Of a stretch of DNA of 45,753 bases, positions 15,944 through 23,982 are shown piece after piece (positions within the stretch are counted from its first letter, which is position 1; the number at the start of each line of letters is the position of its first letter). The stretch covers positions 1 through 45,753 of the forward strand of contig CAJOHX010000034.1 of assembly GCA_905234475.1 (NCBI GenBank), read 5' to 3'. A program made the translations under genes and the position numbers. Below the pieces are notes generated by a model, which was not told the DNA's origin, did no database searches, and was given only the letters and a program-made list of their open reading frames with translations. Source of the stretch: an uncultured Bacteroidales bacterium (GTDB lineage: Bacteria > Bacteroidota > Bacteroidia > Bacteroidales > UBA932).

Positions 15944-17177
15944 GGCGGAAGAGGCCGGACTGGTAGCCCAGGCACTGGAATCCGTTGCGGTTGATGATTG
16001 GGATCTCCTCCGGTGTGATGCCCAGCTGGCCGCGCACCCAGTAGCAGATGCTCACGCTCATGCCGAGCGTGTCGGTGTAGCGCATCATCTTCTCGATGGC
16101 GGCGCGGCTCAGCGCCCGGTCGGGCGCCGTGCGGCCGCGCTGCTTGCGGTGGTCGGCGTTTGCCGGAGGCAGGTAGGCCTCGTAGAGTTCGCGCTCCAGC
16201 GCGCGGTCGAAGTGGCCCAGCAGGGGCCCCAGCATCGAGAGGTTCTCCATGCAGGCGGTCAGGAACTCCGGCTTGTAGTTGATGATGCCCGCCGCGTGCA
16301 GCGCATCGAAGAAGGCCTTCATGTGCTCGTCCGTCAGCCAGGGCAGGATGATGGGCTGGATGAGGGCGGAGTTGGCGGGAATCCCGCGTTCGCGGCACAG
16401 CCGCACGGCCTCCAGCCGCTCCGAGAGCGGCGCGGCAAAGGGCTCCAGCAGGTCGCGGAAGGCATCCGGCATGATGGACACGCTGGTGTTGAACTGCATC
16501 TTGTCGCGCAGCTGCTCGAACAAGTCCAGCACCGACTCGCCGCCGTCCTCGATCAGCAGGTGCTTCCCACCGGCTTTGGAGGCGATGAACAGCCGCGCCT
16601 GGGAGTCCGGGCAGCGACGGAAATGGTCGATGAATTCCCGGAGGATCCGGTGGGCGATGCCCGTCAGCAGGGTCGGCTCCTGGAAGGCCTCGGTCTTGGG
16701 CGAGAAATAATAGTAATGGGGGGCGTTCTCGCTCCCGGGGCCGTTCTTCTCGTCCAGCAAAGCCCGGACATAGAGATGGTAGTTGTCCAGGGCGACGAGC
16801 GGCTGCTCGTGGACCCCGTCCGTCACCAGGCAGTACTGGCAGCCCACGCCGCAACCCTTGACGGGATTGATCTCGTAGGTCAGCGTGGGGCAGTGGCCGG
16901 TGTAATTATGGATCTCCGTTTCCACCGCGGCGGGATCGATCTCCTCCACGGTATAGCGGGGGTGCGGCAGCAGCAGGTGCGCCTTCAGGCGCTGCCGGTA
17001 GATCTCCGATCCACGCGCGAGACCGGCCAGCGTCTCGGGCGCCGGGACCGTCTTTACGCCCAGCTCCCGGAGGTAAGCGGCATCGACAGTGCGGGCCGCC
17101 AGCTCCGGGAGCGCGTAGAGATCAGTCTCTCTGGAATAGATCGGGGTGTACTCGAAGGCCTTATGCGCGGCCGCCAT
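15936..17177 (-). CDS. Radical SAM enzyme, spore photoproduct lyase-like (COG1533 type)
   Basis: A 413-residue radical SAM protein. The cluster motif is CGVGCQYC (Cys109, 113, 116 from the start MAAAHKAFEYTP at 17177), the Cx3Cx2C spacing that binds the SAM-liganded 4Fe-4S cluster, preceded by YEINPVKG. Downstream, SVSIMPDAFRDLLEPFAAPLSERLEAVRLCRERGI and a LIQPIILPWLTD strand match the barrel of the SplB-like group. A Cys in GFQCLGYQSG at the C-terminus may be catalytic or bind a second site. The frame could start at 17213, but 17177 gives a normal N-terminus and overlaps the efp stop by only 17 bases. True spore photoproduct lyase is not expected in a non-sporulating Bacteroidota, so the substrate is unknown. 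It leads the five-gene cluster. Confidence 0.88.
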   Translation of the reverse strand: MAAAHKAFEYTPIYSRETDLYALPELAARTVDAAYLRELGVKTVPAPETLAGLARGSEIYRQRLKAHLLLPHPRYTVEEIDPAAVETEIHNYTGHCPTLTYEINPVKGCGVGCQYCLVTDGVHEQPLVALDNYHLYVRALLDEKNGPGSENAPHYYYFSPKTEAFQEPTLLTGIAHRILREFIDHFRRCPDSQARLFIASKAGGKHLLIEDGGESVLDLFEQLRDKMQFNTSVSIMPDAFRDLLEPFAAPLSERLEAVRLCRERGIPANSALIQPIILPWLTDEHMKAFFDALHAAGIINYKPEFLTACMENLSMLGPLLGHFDRALERELYEAYLPPANADHRKQRGRTAPDRALSRAAIEKMMRYTDTLGMSVSICYWVRGQLGITPEEIPIINRNGFQCLGYQSGLFRHV

Positions 17178-17724
17178 AGGAACGATCGGAAGTGTTGACC
17201 ATGATCTTCTCACCCGTCTCGATGAAGAGCGGGACCATGACCTTGGCGCCGGTCTCGAGGGTGACTTCCTTGAGGGCGGAGGTGGAGGCGGTGTTGCCCT
17301 TGACCGCAGGCTCGGAGTACGTGACCTCGAGGGTGACGTAGGTCGGGAGCTCGCAGGTCAGGCAGCGCTCCTCACCCACCACGAACATCATCTCGACATG
17401 CTGGCCTTCCTTCATCAGGTCGGCATTCTCGACGACGTCCTTCGGGAGGAGGATCTGCTCATAGGTCTCTTCGTGCATGAAGTTGAACCCGTCCTCTTCG
17501 GCATAGAGGAACTGGTAGGGACGGCGCTCGACCTCGATCGTCTCGATCTTCATGCCGGCCGTGAAGGTGTTCTCCAGGATGTTGCCGTTCTCCAGGTTGC
17601 GGAGCTTGGTCTTCACGAAAGCGGGGCCCTTGCCCGGCTTGACGTGCTGGAACCAGACAATCTGGCACGGTTTGCCGTTGTACTTGAGGAAAAGTCCGTT
17701 TTTGAAATCAGCTGTTGTTGCCAT
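17161..17724 (-). CDS. efp: Translation elongation factor P
   Basis: EF-P (187 aa) binds between the P and E sites of the ribosome and relieves stalling at polyproline. All three domains are present. The KOW-like domain I carries the P-site loop KPGKGPAF with Lys32 at its tip, the position that is modified in some bacteria. The OB-fold domains II and III end with NTASTSALKEVTLETGAKVMVPLFIETGEKIMVNT. Length and ends are normal. No EpmA/EpmB modification genes are recognised here, although the next gene of the operon is a radical SAM enzyme and the one after an ATP-grasp-like ligase. The gene has its own strong promoter at 17768-17799. Confidence 0.97.
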   Translation of the reverse strand: MATTADFKNGLFLKYNGKPCQIVWFQHVKPGKGPAFVKTKLRNLENGNILENTFTAGMKIETIEVERRPYQFLYAEEDGFNFMHEETYEQILLPKDVVENADLMKEGQHVEMMFVVGEERCLTCELPTYVTLEVTYSEPAVKGNTASTSALKEVTLETGAKVMVPLFIETGEKIMVNTSDRSYGGRA

Positions 17725-17767
17725 AAACTCGTTATCTCTTATTGGTTTGTATCTCGTTATATCTCGG

Positions 17768-17799
17768 CAAATTTAACGATTTGCCCCAATTATTGCAAA
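17768..17799 (-). promoter_or_regulatory. Predicted promoter of efp and the radical SAM cluster
   Basis: TAAATTTG (17775-17768, minus strand) with TTTG (17799-17796) exactly 20 bases upstream, both to consensus. The upstream element overlaps the last codons of ispH. The leader to the efp ATG is about 40 bases. No separate promoter is visible inside the overlapping gene series downstream. Confidence 0.75.
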
Positions 17800-18677
17800 T
17801 TTTTGATGGCCTGCGCCACTTCCTCCAGCAGCCAGCCCGGCGTGGAGGTCGCTCCGCACACCCCGACCCGGTCCTCCGGACGGAACCATTCGCGGCGGAG
17901 CTCCGCGGCGCTTCCGACGTGCCAGGTGCGGATGTTGGCGCTGCGGCAGCGCTCGCAGAGGACCTTGCCGTTGGAGCTGTCCTTGCCGGACACGAACACG
18001 ACGGCGTCGTGGACCCGCGCGAAATCGGAGATTTCCCGGCGGCGGGAGGCCACCTGCCGGCAGATGGTGTCATGAACTGTCAAGTTGGCGCCGTCCATGG
18101 CCTCGGCAAGCCGATCGCGGACCTGGCCGTAGCCGTCCGGGCTCATGGTGGTCTGGGAGAAGAGCTCGATGTCGCGGTCCGTGCGAAGGCTGCCGTCGCC
18201 CAGGCGCGCCTGCAGCTGCTCCAGGGTCTCGACCACGAGCACGCCGCCGTCCACCTGGCCCACCAGGCCCAGCACCTCGGGGTGGCCGATCTTGCCGAAA
18301 ATCACAATTTGCCCACCTTTCCCGCTGAGGCGCTCATGCGCCTGCCGGATCTTCTGCTGCAGGCCCAACACCACGGGACAGGTGCAGTCGACCAGCTCGA
18401 AGCCCAGCTTCCGGGCCCGCTCGTAGACATGCGGCGGCTCCCCGTGGGCCCGGATCAGCAGGGTCTCCCCCGTCACGGGCCCCTCCATCTGGGCGAGGTC
18501 GTCGGTGTCGATGGTCACGAGCCCGCGGGCCTCCAGGCGGCCCAGCTCTTCTTCGTTGTGGACGATGGCGCCGAGCGAATACAGGCATCCGCCCCTGTCG
18601 AGGATGCGCTCCGCCGTGCCGATGGCCCGGATCACGCCCCCGCAGAAACCGGAATTCTTGTCGATCTCAACCTGCAT
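17790..18677 (-). CDS. ispH: 4-hydroxy-3-methylbut-2-enyl diphosphate reductase
   Basis: IspH (295 aa) carries out the last step of the methylerythritol phosphate pathway, reducing HMBPP to IPP and DMAPP with a 4Fe-4S cluster. The three cluster cysteines lie in NSGFCGGVIRA near residue 12, DCTCPVVLGLQQKIR near 97 and GKVLCERC or GVCGATSTPGWLLEEV in the C-terminal third. The active-site glutamate region is the TTMSPDGYGQV and SSNGK context. The start MQVEIDKNSGFCGG shares one base with the cmk stop (TAATG), so translation is coupled. The presence of IspH shows that isoprenoids come from the MEP route. Confidence 0.96.
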   Translation of the reverse strand: MQVEIDKNSGFCGGVIRAIGTAERILDRGGCLYSLGAIVHNEEELGRLEARGLVTIDTDDLAQMEGPVTGETLLIRAHGEPPHVYERARKLGFELVDCTCPVVLGLQQKIRQAHERLSGKGGQIVIFGKIGHPEVLGLVGQVDGGVLVVETLEQLQARLGDGSLRTDRDIELFSQTTMSPDGYGQVRDRLAEAMDGANLTVHDTICRQVASRRREISDFARVHDAVVFVSGKDSSNGKVLCERCRSANIRTWHVGSAAELRREWFRPEDRVGVCGATSTPGWLLEEVAQAIKNLQ

Positions 18678-19378
18678 TACAGCTCCTCCGGCGCATTCAG
18701 CAGGCCGAATTTTCCGCGGATGAGGCCCTCCGCCCAGGCAATTTCCTCGGTGAGGCCCATCTCAGAATTGTTGAGCTCGAATGCGTCTTCCGCCCGACGC
18801 AGGGGGGACGTCTCGCGGTGGGAGTCGATGTAGTCGCGCTCCTCCAGATTCTTCATGACCTCCTCGAACACCGGGTTCTCGCCCTTGGAGACAAGTTCGT
18901 CGAAGCGGCGCTGCGCGCGCACTTCCGGCCGGGCCGTCATGAAGATTTTGATCTCCGCGTTCGGGAAGACGGTGGTGCCGATGTCACGGCCGTCCATGAC
19001 CACGCGGCCCGCCTCGGAGAAGGCGTGCAGGCGCGCATCCACCCAGTGGCGCACGTACGGGACGGCGGCGATCGGACTCACCTGCGAGGAGACTTCCATG
19101 GTGCGGATCAGTTTCTCGATGTTGCGTTCGCCCATGTAGAGCGTGGTACCCGCCTCGAAGTGCAGGTCCAGGCCCTCCAGGGCCTTTTCCAGCGCGGGGT
19201 CGATGACGCTGTCCGCGTCAATCAGGCCCTGCTCCTGCGCAAAGAGGGTGACGCCGCGGTACAGGGCGCCGGAGTCCAGGTACAGGAAGTCGAAGTGGGT
19301 GGCGATCAGCTTGGCAAGCGTGCTCTTGCCGGTGGAGGAATAGCCGTCGATGGCTATGGTGATGTCAGGGATACGCAT
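18677..19378 (-). CDS. cmk: Cytidylate kinase
   Basis: Cmk (233 aa) phosphorylates CMP and dCMP with ATP. The start MRIPDITIAIDGYSSTGKSTLAK at 19378 places the P-loop GYSSTGKST at residues 11-19 as usual; a longer frame to 19468 would run into lptB. Further features are LYLDSGALYRGVTLFA (the Asp-Ser-Gly CMP site), VVMDGRDIGTTVFPNAEIKIFMTA with the RDIGT motif, and the lid region RAQRRFDEL. It lies four bases after lptB and overlaps ispH by one base, giving an essential housekeeping operon dnaX-lptB-cmk-ispH. Confidence 0.96.
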   Translation of the reverse strand: MRIPDITIAIDGYSSTGKSTLAKLIATHFDFLYLDSGALYRGVTLFAQEQGLIDADSVIDPALEKALEGLDLHFEAGTTLYMGERNIEKLIRTMEVSSQVSPIAAVPYVRHWVDARLHAFSEAGRVVMDGRDIGTTVFPNAEIKIFMTARPEVRAQRRFDELVSKGENPVFEEVMKNLEERDYIDSHRETSPLRRAEDAFELNNSEMGLTEEIAWAEGLIRGKFGLLNAPEEL

Positions 19379-19382
19379 GGGG

Positions 19383-20165
19383 TTATTCGGTTTTAGTTTT
19401 CGATTTTTCGTATTCTGCCTTGGCGCGCTCCACGGACACGGAGCGCTTGAGGATAAAGCCGGAGCCAAGGTATTTGGTGCGGACGTCTTCGTCCGCGGCC
19501 AGCTCCGCCGGGGTGCCCTGCTGGAGGATGGTGCCTTCGTAGAGCAGGTAGGCCCGGTCCGTGATGGCCAGCGTCTCGCCCACGTTGTGGTCCGTGATGA
19601 TGACGCCGATGTTGCGGTATTTGAGTTTGGCGATGATGTACTGGATGTCTTCCACCGCGATCGGGTCCACCCCGGCGAAGGGCTCGTCGAGCAGGATGAA
19701 TTTCGGGTCGATCGCGAGGGCGCGGGCGATCTCGCAGCGGCGCCGCTCGCCGCCGGAGAGCTGGATGCCCAGCGATTTGCGCACCTTGGAGAGGTTGAAT
19801 TCGTCGATCAGCGACTCCAGCCTGCGGTAGCGCTCTTCGCGGGAGACGCCCCGCATCTCCATCACGGAGAGGATGTTGTCCTCGACGGACATCTTGCGGA
19901 ACACGGAGGCGTCCTGCGGCAGGTAGCTGATGCCCTTCTGGGCGCGCAGGTACATCGGCAGGCCGGTAATCTCTTCGTCGTCGAGGAAGACGCGGCCGTC
20001 GTTGGGGACGATCTGGCCCGTGATCATGTAGAAGCTGGTGGTCTTGCCGGCGCCGTTCGGGCCCAGGAAGCCGACGATTTCGCCTTGTTCGACTTCCATC
20101 GACACGCCTTTGACGACCGTGCGCAGGCCGTATTTTTTGACCAGGTTTTCGCAGTGCAGTTTCAT
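19383..20165 (-). CDS. lptB: LPS export ABC transporter ATP-binding protein LptB
   Basis: LptB (260 aa) is the cytoplasmic ATPase that drives lipopolysaccharide from the inner membrane to LptA. Walker A is GPNGAGKTT at 35-43, the Q-loop [14 protein letters not shown], the signature [15 protein letters not shown], Walker [14 protein letters not shown], and the switch His in [12 protein letters not shown]. The C-terminal tail after [26 protein letters not shown] is a little longer and more charged than in enterobacteria. It follows dnaX by about ten bases. Confidence 0.96.
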   Translation of the reverse strand: MKLHCENLVKKYGLRTVVKGVSMEVEQGEIVGFLGPNGAGKTTSFYMITGQIVPNDGRVFLDDEEITGLPMYLRAQKGISYLPQDASVFRKMSVEDNILSVMEMRGVSREERYRRLESLIDEFNLSKVRKSLGIQLSGGERRRCEIARALAIDPKFILLDEPFAGVDPIAVEDIQYIIAKLKYRNIGVIITDHNVGETLAITDRAYLLYEGTILQQGTPAELAADEDVRTKYLGSGFILKRSVSVERAKAEYEKSKTKTE

Positions 20166-20174
20166 ACGCGTCCG

Positions 20175-21952
20175 CTATTTGATATCCAGTCCGAGGTCCA
20201 CCACCAGGTTGCGGACTTCTTCGTTTTTGCTCATCAGGTCTTCGGCCTTTTCGGTCGGCATGTAGATGCGCGGGGCCTGCTCCTCCTCGACCGGCACGAC
20301 CGGCTCCAGCCGAGCTTGGCGTACCGGTCTTCCAAGTCGCGGAGCATGCGCTCTTCGATCCATTTCTTCTGGGCTTCGTTGGTCACCGTGAAGGAGACGA
20401 CCTTGCGGCCGTCCTCTTCGCGGAAGCTCAGGCCGGCCTTGGCCAGGGCGTTCGCCAGGCGCGGCTGGCTGCCGTACTGCCCCGCCAGCTCCTTCCACTT
20501 CTCGCCCAGCAGCTCCTCCGCCGGCAGCGCCTGCTCCTCCGTCGCCGCTCCGCTCGCCGGCATGACCTCCGGCTCATCTTCGCTCAGCAGCGCCGACAGC
20601 GAAAGTGACGCGCCGTTCCTGCGCGTCGCTTTCACGCCTTTATCTAAGGGGGCTCCGCCCCCTGCGACCCCTGACGGCCTCAAGCCCTTTTCCGACTTTG
20701 GCTCCGCCAAAGTCCCGGGCCCGGCCGGTCCGCTGATGCGGACTTCGCTTCGCTCAACCTGCCTCGAGGAAACATCAGCAATCCGCGCAGATCCCTGTTT
20801 CCCCTTCTCTGAATCCGCCGAGGAAGAATCGTTCTTTTGAGCGGGGGCAGCAGCTCCGGCGCCGCCAAGGAAAGATAGCTTCATCAAGGCAAACTCAATA
20901 TGGAGCCTCGGATTCGTGGCGCGGGAGTAGGCGGCTTCGCAGGAGGTGGTGACGGAGAGGGCGTCGTAGAGCCATTTGACGCTGCAGCGGCTGCCCTGCT
21001 CCTGATAGCGGGCACGCAGCGAGTCGGGAAGGTCCAGCAGGGCCTCCAGGCCGCCCGTGCGGCTCACGAGCAGGTCGCGCAGATGCTTGCTCAGCGCCGC
21101 GACGAAGTGCTGGGCGTTGAAGCCCTTCGCGAGGATCTCGTCGAAAACGAGCAGCGCCGTCGCGTAGTCGCCGGCGAGGAAGGCGTCCACCAGGCGGAAA
21201 CTGTAGTCGTAGTCCAGCACGCCGAGGTTGCGGATCACGTCCTCATAGACGACCTCCGTCCCGCAGAAAGCGACCGTCTGGTCGAACAGCGTGAGGGCGT
21301 CGCGCATGGCGCCGTCGGCCTTGTGGGCGATCACGTGCAGGGACTCGTCGTCGATTGTGACCCCCTCCTTGGTGGCGATGTCGCGCAGGTTGCGCACCAT
21401 GTCGGGCACGCCGATCCGGTTGAAGTCATAGGTCTGGCAGCGGCTCAGGATGGTCGGCAGGACCTTGTGCTTCTCCGTGGTCGCCAGGATGAAGATGGCG
21501 TGTGCGGGCGGCTCCTCCAGCGTCTTGAGGAAGGCGTTGAAGGCCGAGGTCGTGAGCATGTGGACCTCGTCGATGATGAACACCGAATAGCGCCCCACCT
21601 GCGGCGGGATCTGCACCTGGTCCATCAGCGTCTTGATGTCGTCCACGCCGTTGTTGGACGCCGCATCCAACTCGTGGATGCAATAGGAGCGCCCCTCGGC
21701 GAACGAGCGGCAGGAATCGCACTCGCCACACGGCTCCAGCTCCGGACCGGGGTTGGCGCAGTTGATGGTCTTGGCGAAAATGCGCGCGGCGCTGGTCTTG
21801 CCCACGCCCCGCGGGCCGCAGAACAGGTAGGCGTGCGCCAGCTGCCCGCGCCGGATCGAGTTCTTGAGCGTCCGTGCGATATTGTCCTGTCCGATCAGCG
21901 ACTCGAACGAGTCCGGCCGGTACTTTCTGGCTGATACTACATAGTCTGACAT
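20175..21952 (-). CDS. dnaX: DNA polymerase III subunit gamma/tau, with apparent frame change near the 3' end
   Basis: The clamp-loader ATPase. Residues 1-360 give the AAA+ core: FESLIGQDNIARTLKNS, Walker A GPRGVGKTSAARIFAK, the zinc-binding cysteines CANPGPELEPCGECDSC, YSVFIIDEVHMLT and the sensor ATTEKHKVLPTILSRC. A long Ser/Gly/Ala-rich linker with hairpin repeats follows (about 380-460), then a tau-like C-terminal domain to ERMLRDLEDRYAKLG. In the original frame the protein would end at 20234 with an Arg/Ser-rich tail. The natural Bacteroidota tail (IYMPTEKAEDLMSKNEEVR, ending LGLDIK) lies in the -1 frame and stops at 20175. The join falls near 20306-20320, consistent with one missing base. 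No slippery heptamer is visible there. The interval given covers both frames. A promoter precedes the gene. Confidence 0.9.
20640..20765. repeat. Hairpin-rich segment within the dnaX linker
   Basis: Two perfect short hairpins occur close together: AGGGGGC/GCCCCCT (20647-20663) and ACTTTGGC/GCCAAAGT (20695-20713), each with loop TCC and the shared core GGCTCCGCC-like pattern. They encode GVAGGGAPLDK and GTLAEPKSEKG in the DnaX linker. The look is that of an intergenic repeat carried in frame. Confidence 0.5.
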
Positions 21953-21958
21953 AGACTA

Positions 21959-21990
21959 CAAATTTAATGAAATTAGCGAACAATCACAAC
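21959..21990 (-). promoter_or_regulatory. Predicted promoter of dnaX-lptB-cmk-ispH
   Basis: TAAATTTG (21966-21959, minus strand) with GTTG (21990-21987) 20 bases upstream. Only six bases separate the -7 element from the dnaX ATG, so the mRNA would be almost leaderless. Confidence 0.68.
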
Positions 21991-22006
21991 CCGCCCCATA
22001 TTCGGG

Positions 22007-22312
22007 TCAACCCCGAATTGAAGGCACCAGCTCGACGGAATAGCCCAGCGCGCTGGCAATCCGGAAAAACGAGGATGCGGTTGGGACAATCTGGCCACGC
22101 TCCACCCTTGAAATATAGCTTTTGGTAGCGCCAATCCGCTCCGCTACTTGTGCCTGCGTCAACCCGGTCTTTTTCCGTGCTTCCAGAAGTATTTCTGCAT
22201 TGTACTCTTCCCACGCCCGTTCGATCGCCTTGTTCCAGCCATCCGAGCCCACCGGACCGAACTCCCGTTCGAGTTCGGCGGTAACATCATAAAGACTATT
22301 TGTTTTCTTCAT
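22007..22312 (-). CDS. higA: XRE-family antitoxin (HigA-like)
   Basis: A 101-residue DNA-binding protein with a helix-turn-helix of the lambda repressor/Cro type at about residues 43-98: LLEARKKTGLTQAQVAERIG, then ATKSYISRVERGQIVPT and ASALGYSVEL. The N-terminal part (ELEREFGPVGSDGWNKAIERAWEEYNAEI) resembles antitoxin dimerisation and toxin-binding regions. It overlaps the upstream toxin gene by 17 bases, the toxin-first order usual for higBA. It should neutralise the toxin and repress the promoter at 22627-22658. Base composition is clearly richer in A+T than the surrounding genes, as expected for a mobile module. Confidence 0.88.
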   Translation of the reverse strand: MKKTNSLYDVTAELEREFGPVGSDGWNKAIERAWEEYNAEILLEARKKTGLTQAQVAERIGATKSYISRVERGQIVPTASSFFRIASALGYSVELVPSIRG

Positions 22313-22619
22313 ATTCTTTTTTCAGTCTTTTTGCATTGTCGATTTCTCTTTTGGGTGTCCTTTGCGTCTTCTTGATAAAACAATTGAACAACACGACCAT
22401 TGTATCCCCGTCATAAATGAAAAAGATTCTTGCCTCCCGGTTTGGCAGTGTAACCCTCAACTCATAAATAGCATCTCCAATATATTTGATAAAATGTAGA
22501 GGAATCTGATTCTCTGTACCGAATAATGCCAATACCCGACGAATCTTCAACTGTTCCTCTCTGCTCAAAGATGCCATGAAGTCCATGTAATAGGACCTGT
22601 AGGCAACAATCTTCTTCAT
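22296..22619 (-). CDS. higB: HigB/RelE-superfamily toxin (Gp49-like)
   Basis: A 107-residue protein that matches the phage Gp49-like HigB group of the RelE superfamily, typically ribosome-dependent mRNA interferases. The pattern is a helical N-terminal half (YYMDFMASLSREEQLKIRRVLALFG), then HFIKYIGDAIYELRVTLPNR, the beta strands ARIFFIYDGDTMVVLFNCF and the basic end IKKTQRTPKREIDNAKRLKKEY. Basic residues in the C-terminal segment are the usual catalytic and RNA-contacting ones. It is the first gene of the pair and has its own promoter. Lower GC than its neighbours suggests recent transfer. Activity has not been shown. Confidence 0.88.
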   Translation of the reverse strand: MKKIVAYRSYYMDFMASLSREEQLKIRRVLALFGTENQIPLHFIKYIGDAIYELRVTLPNREARIFFIYDGDTMVVLFNCFIKKTQRTPKREIDNAKRLKKEYEENK

Positions 22620-22803
22620 AGCGTCACAAAAATAAGAAAAGTTTCAATCTTTTACAACTTTCCGGCGCGGAAAACTGACCGGAGTTGCTTCAAAGAAATG
22701 AAACTCTTCTCTTTCCACCAAGTGGTTGGGACGAATAACCGCGAGAAATATACGTTTTAATGCGGTTTAAAGAATTCTATCAGGTTTTGGAACGCTCGCG
22801 ACC
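22620..22803. other. AT-rich intergenic region
   Basis: These 184 bases separate the response regulator gene from the toxin gene. Apart from the toxin promoter I see no gene, RNA or clear terminator; the composition is markedly more A+T-rich than the window average and continues the island that holds the toxin-antitoxin pair. Confidence 0.6.
22627..22658 (-). promoter_or_regulatory. Predicted promoter of the toxin-antitoxin pair
   Basis: TATTTTTG (22634-22627, minus strand) with GTTG (22658-22655) 20 bases upstream; the toxin ATG follows 7 bases after the -7 element. The surrounding A+T-rich sequence is where an antitoxin operator would be expected, but no clear operator palindrome was identified. 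Confidence 0.6.
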
Positions 22804-23931
<1,128 letters not shown>

Positions 23932-23953
23932 TCTGTTTGCGTCTTTTTGTTTT

Positions 23954-23980
23954 GAGATCCCGGGTCAAGCCCGGGATGAC
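23954..23980. repeat. 27-bp palindromic dispersed repeat, intergenic copy
   Basis: Exact reverse complement of 4481-4507. It lies between the metG stop and the response regulator start and would form a hairpin with an 8-bp G+C-rich stem (ATCCCGGG/CCCGGGAT). It may act as a weak terminator or mRNA stabiliser here. Confidence 0.8.
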
Positions 23981-23982
23981 GG

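Noticed and set aside
17146..18075. Plus-strand frame over efp and ispH
   Set aside because: Antisense to two conserved genes and across a consensus promoter.
20300..20345. Programmed -1 frameshift in dnaX as in enterobacteria
   Set aside because: The region lacks a slippery heptamer, A-run or evident downstream stem-loop in the right place; a missing base explains it more simply.
21984..22214. 76-codon minus-strand frame inside the antitoxin region
   Set aside because: It overlaps the antitoxin gene in another frame and shows no family features.
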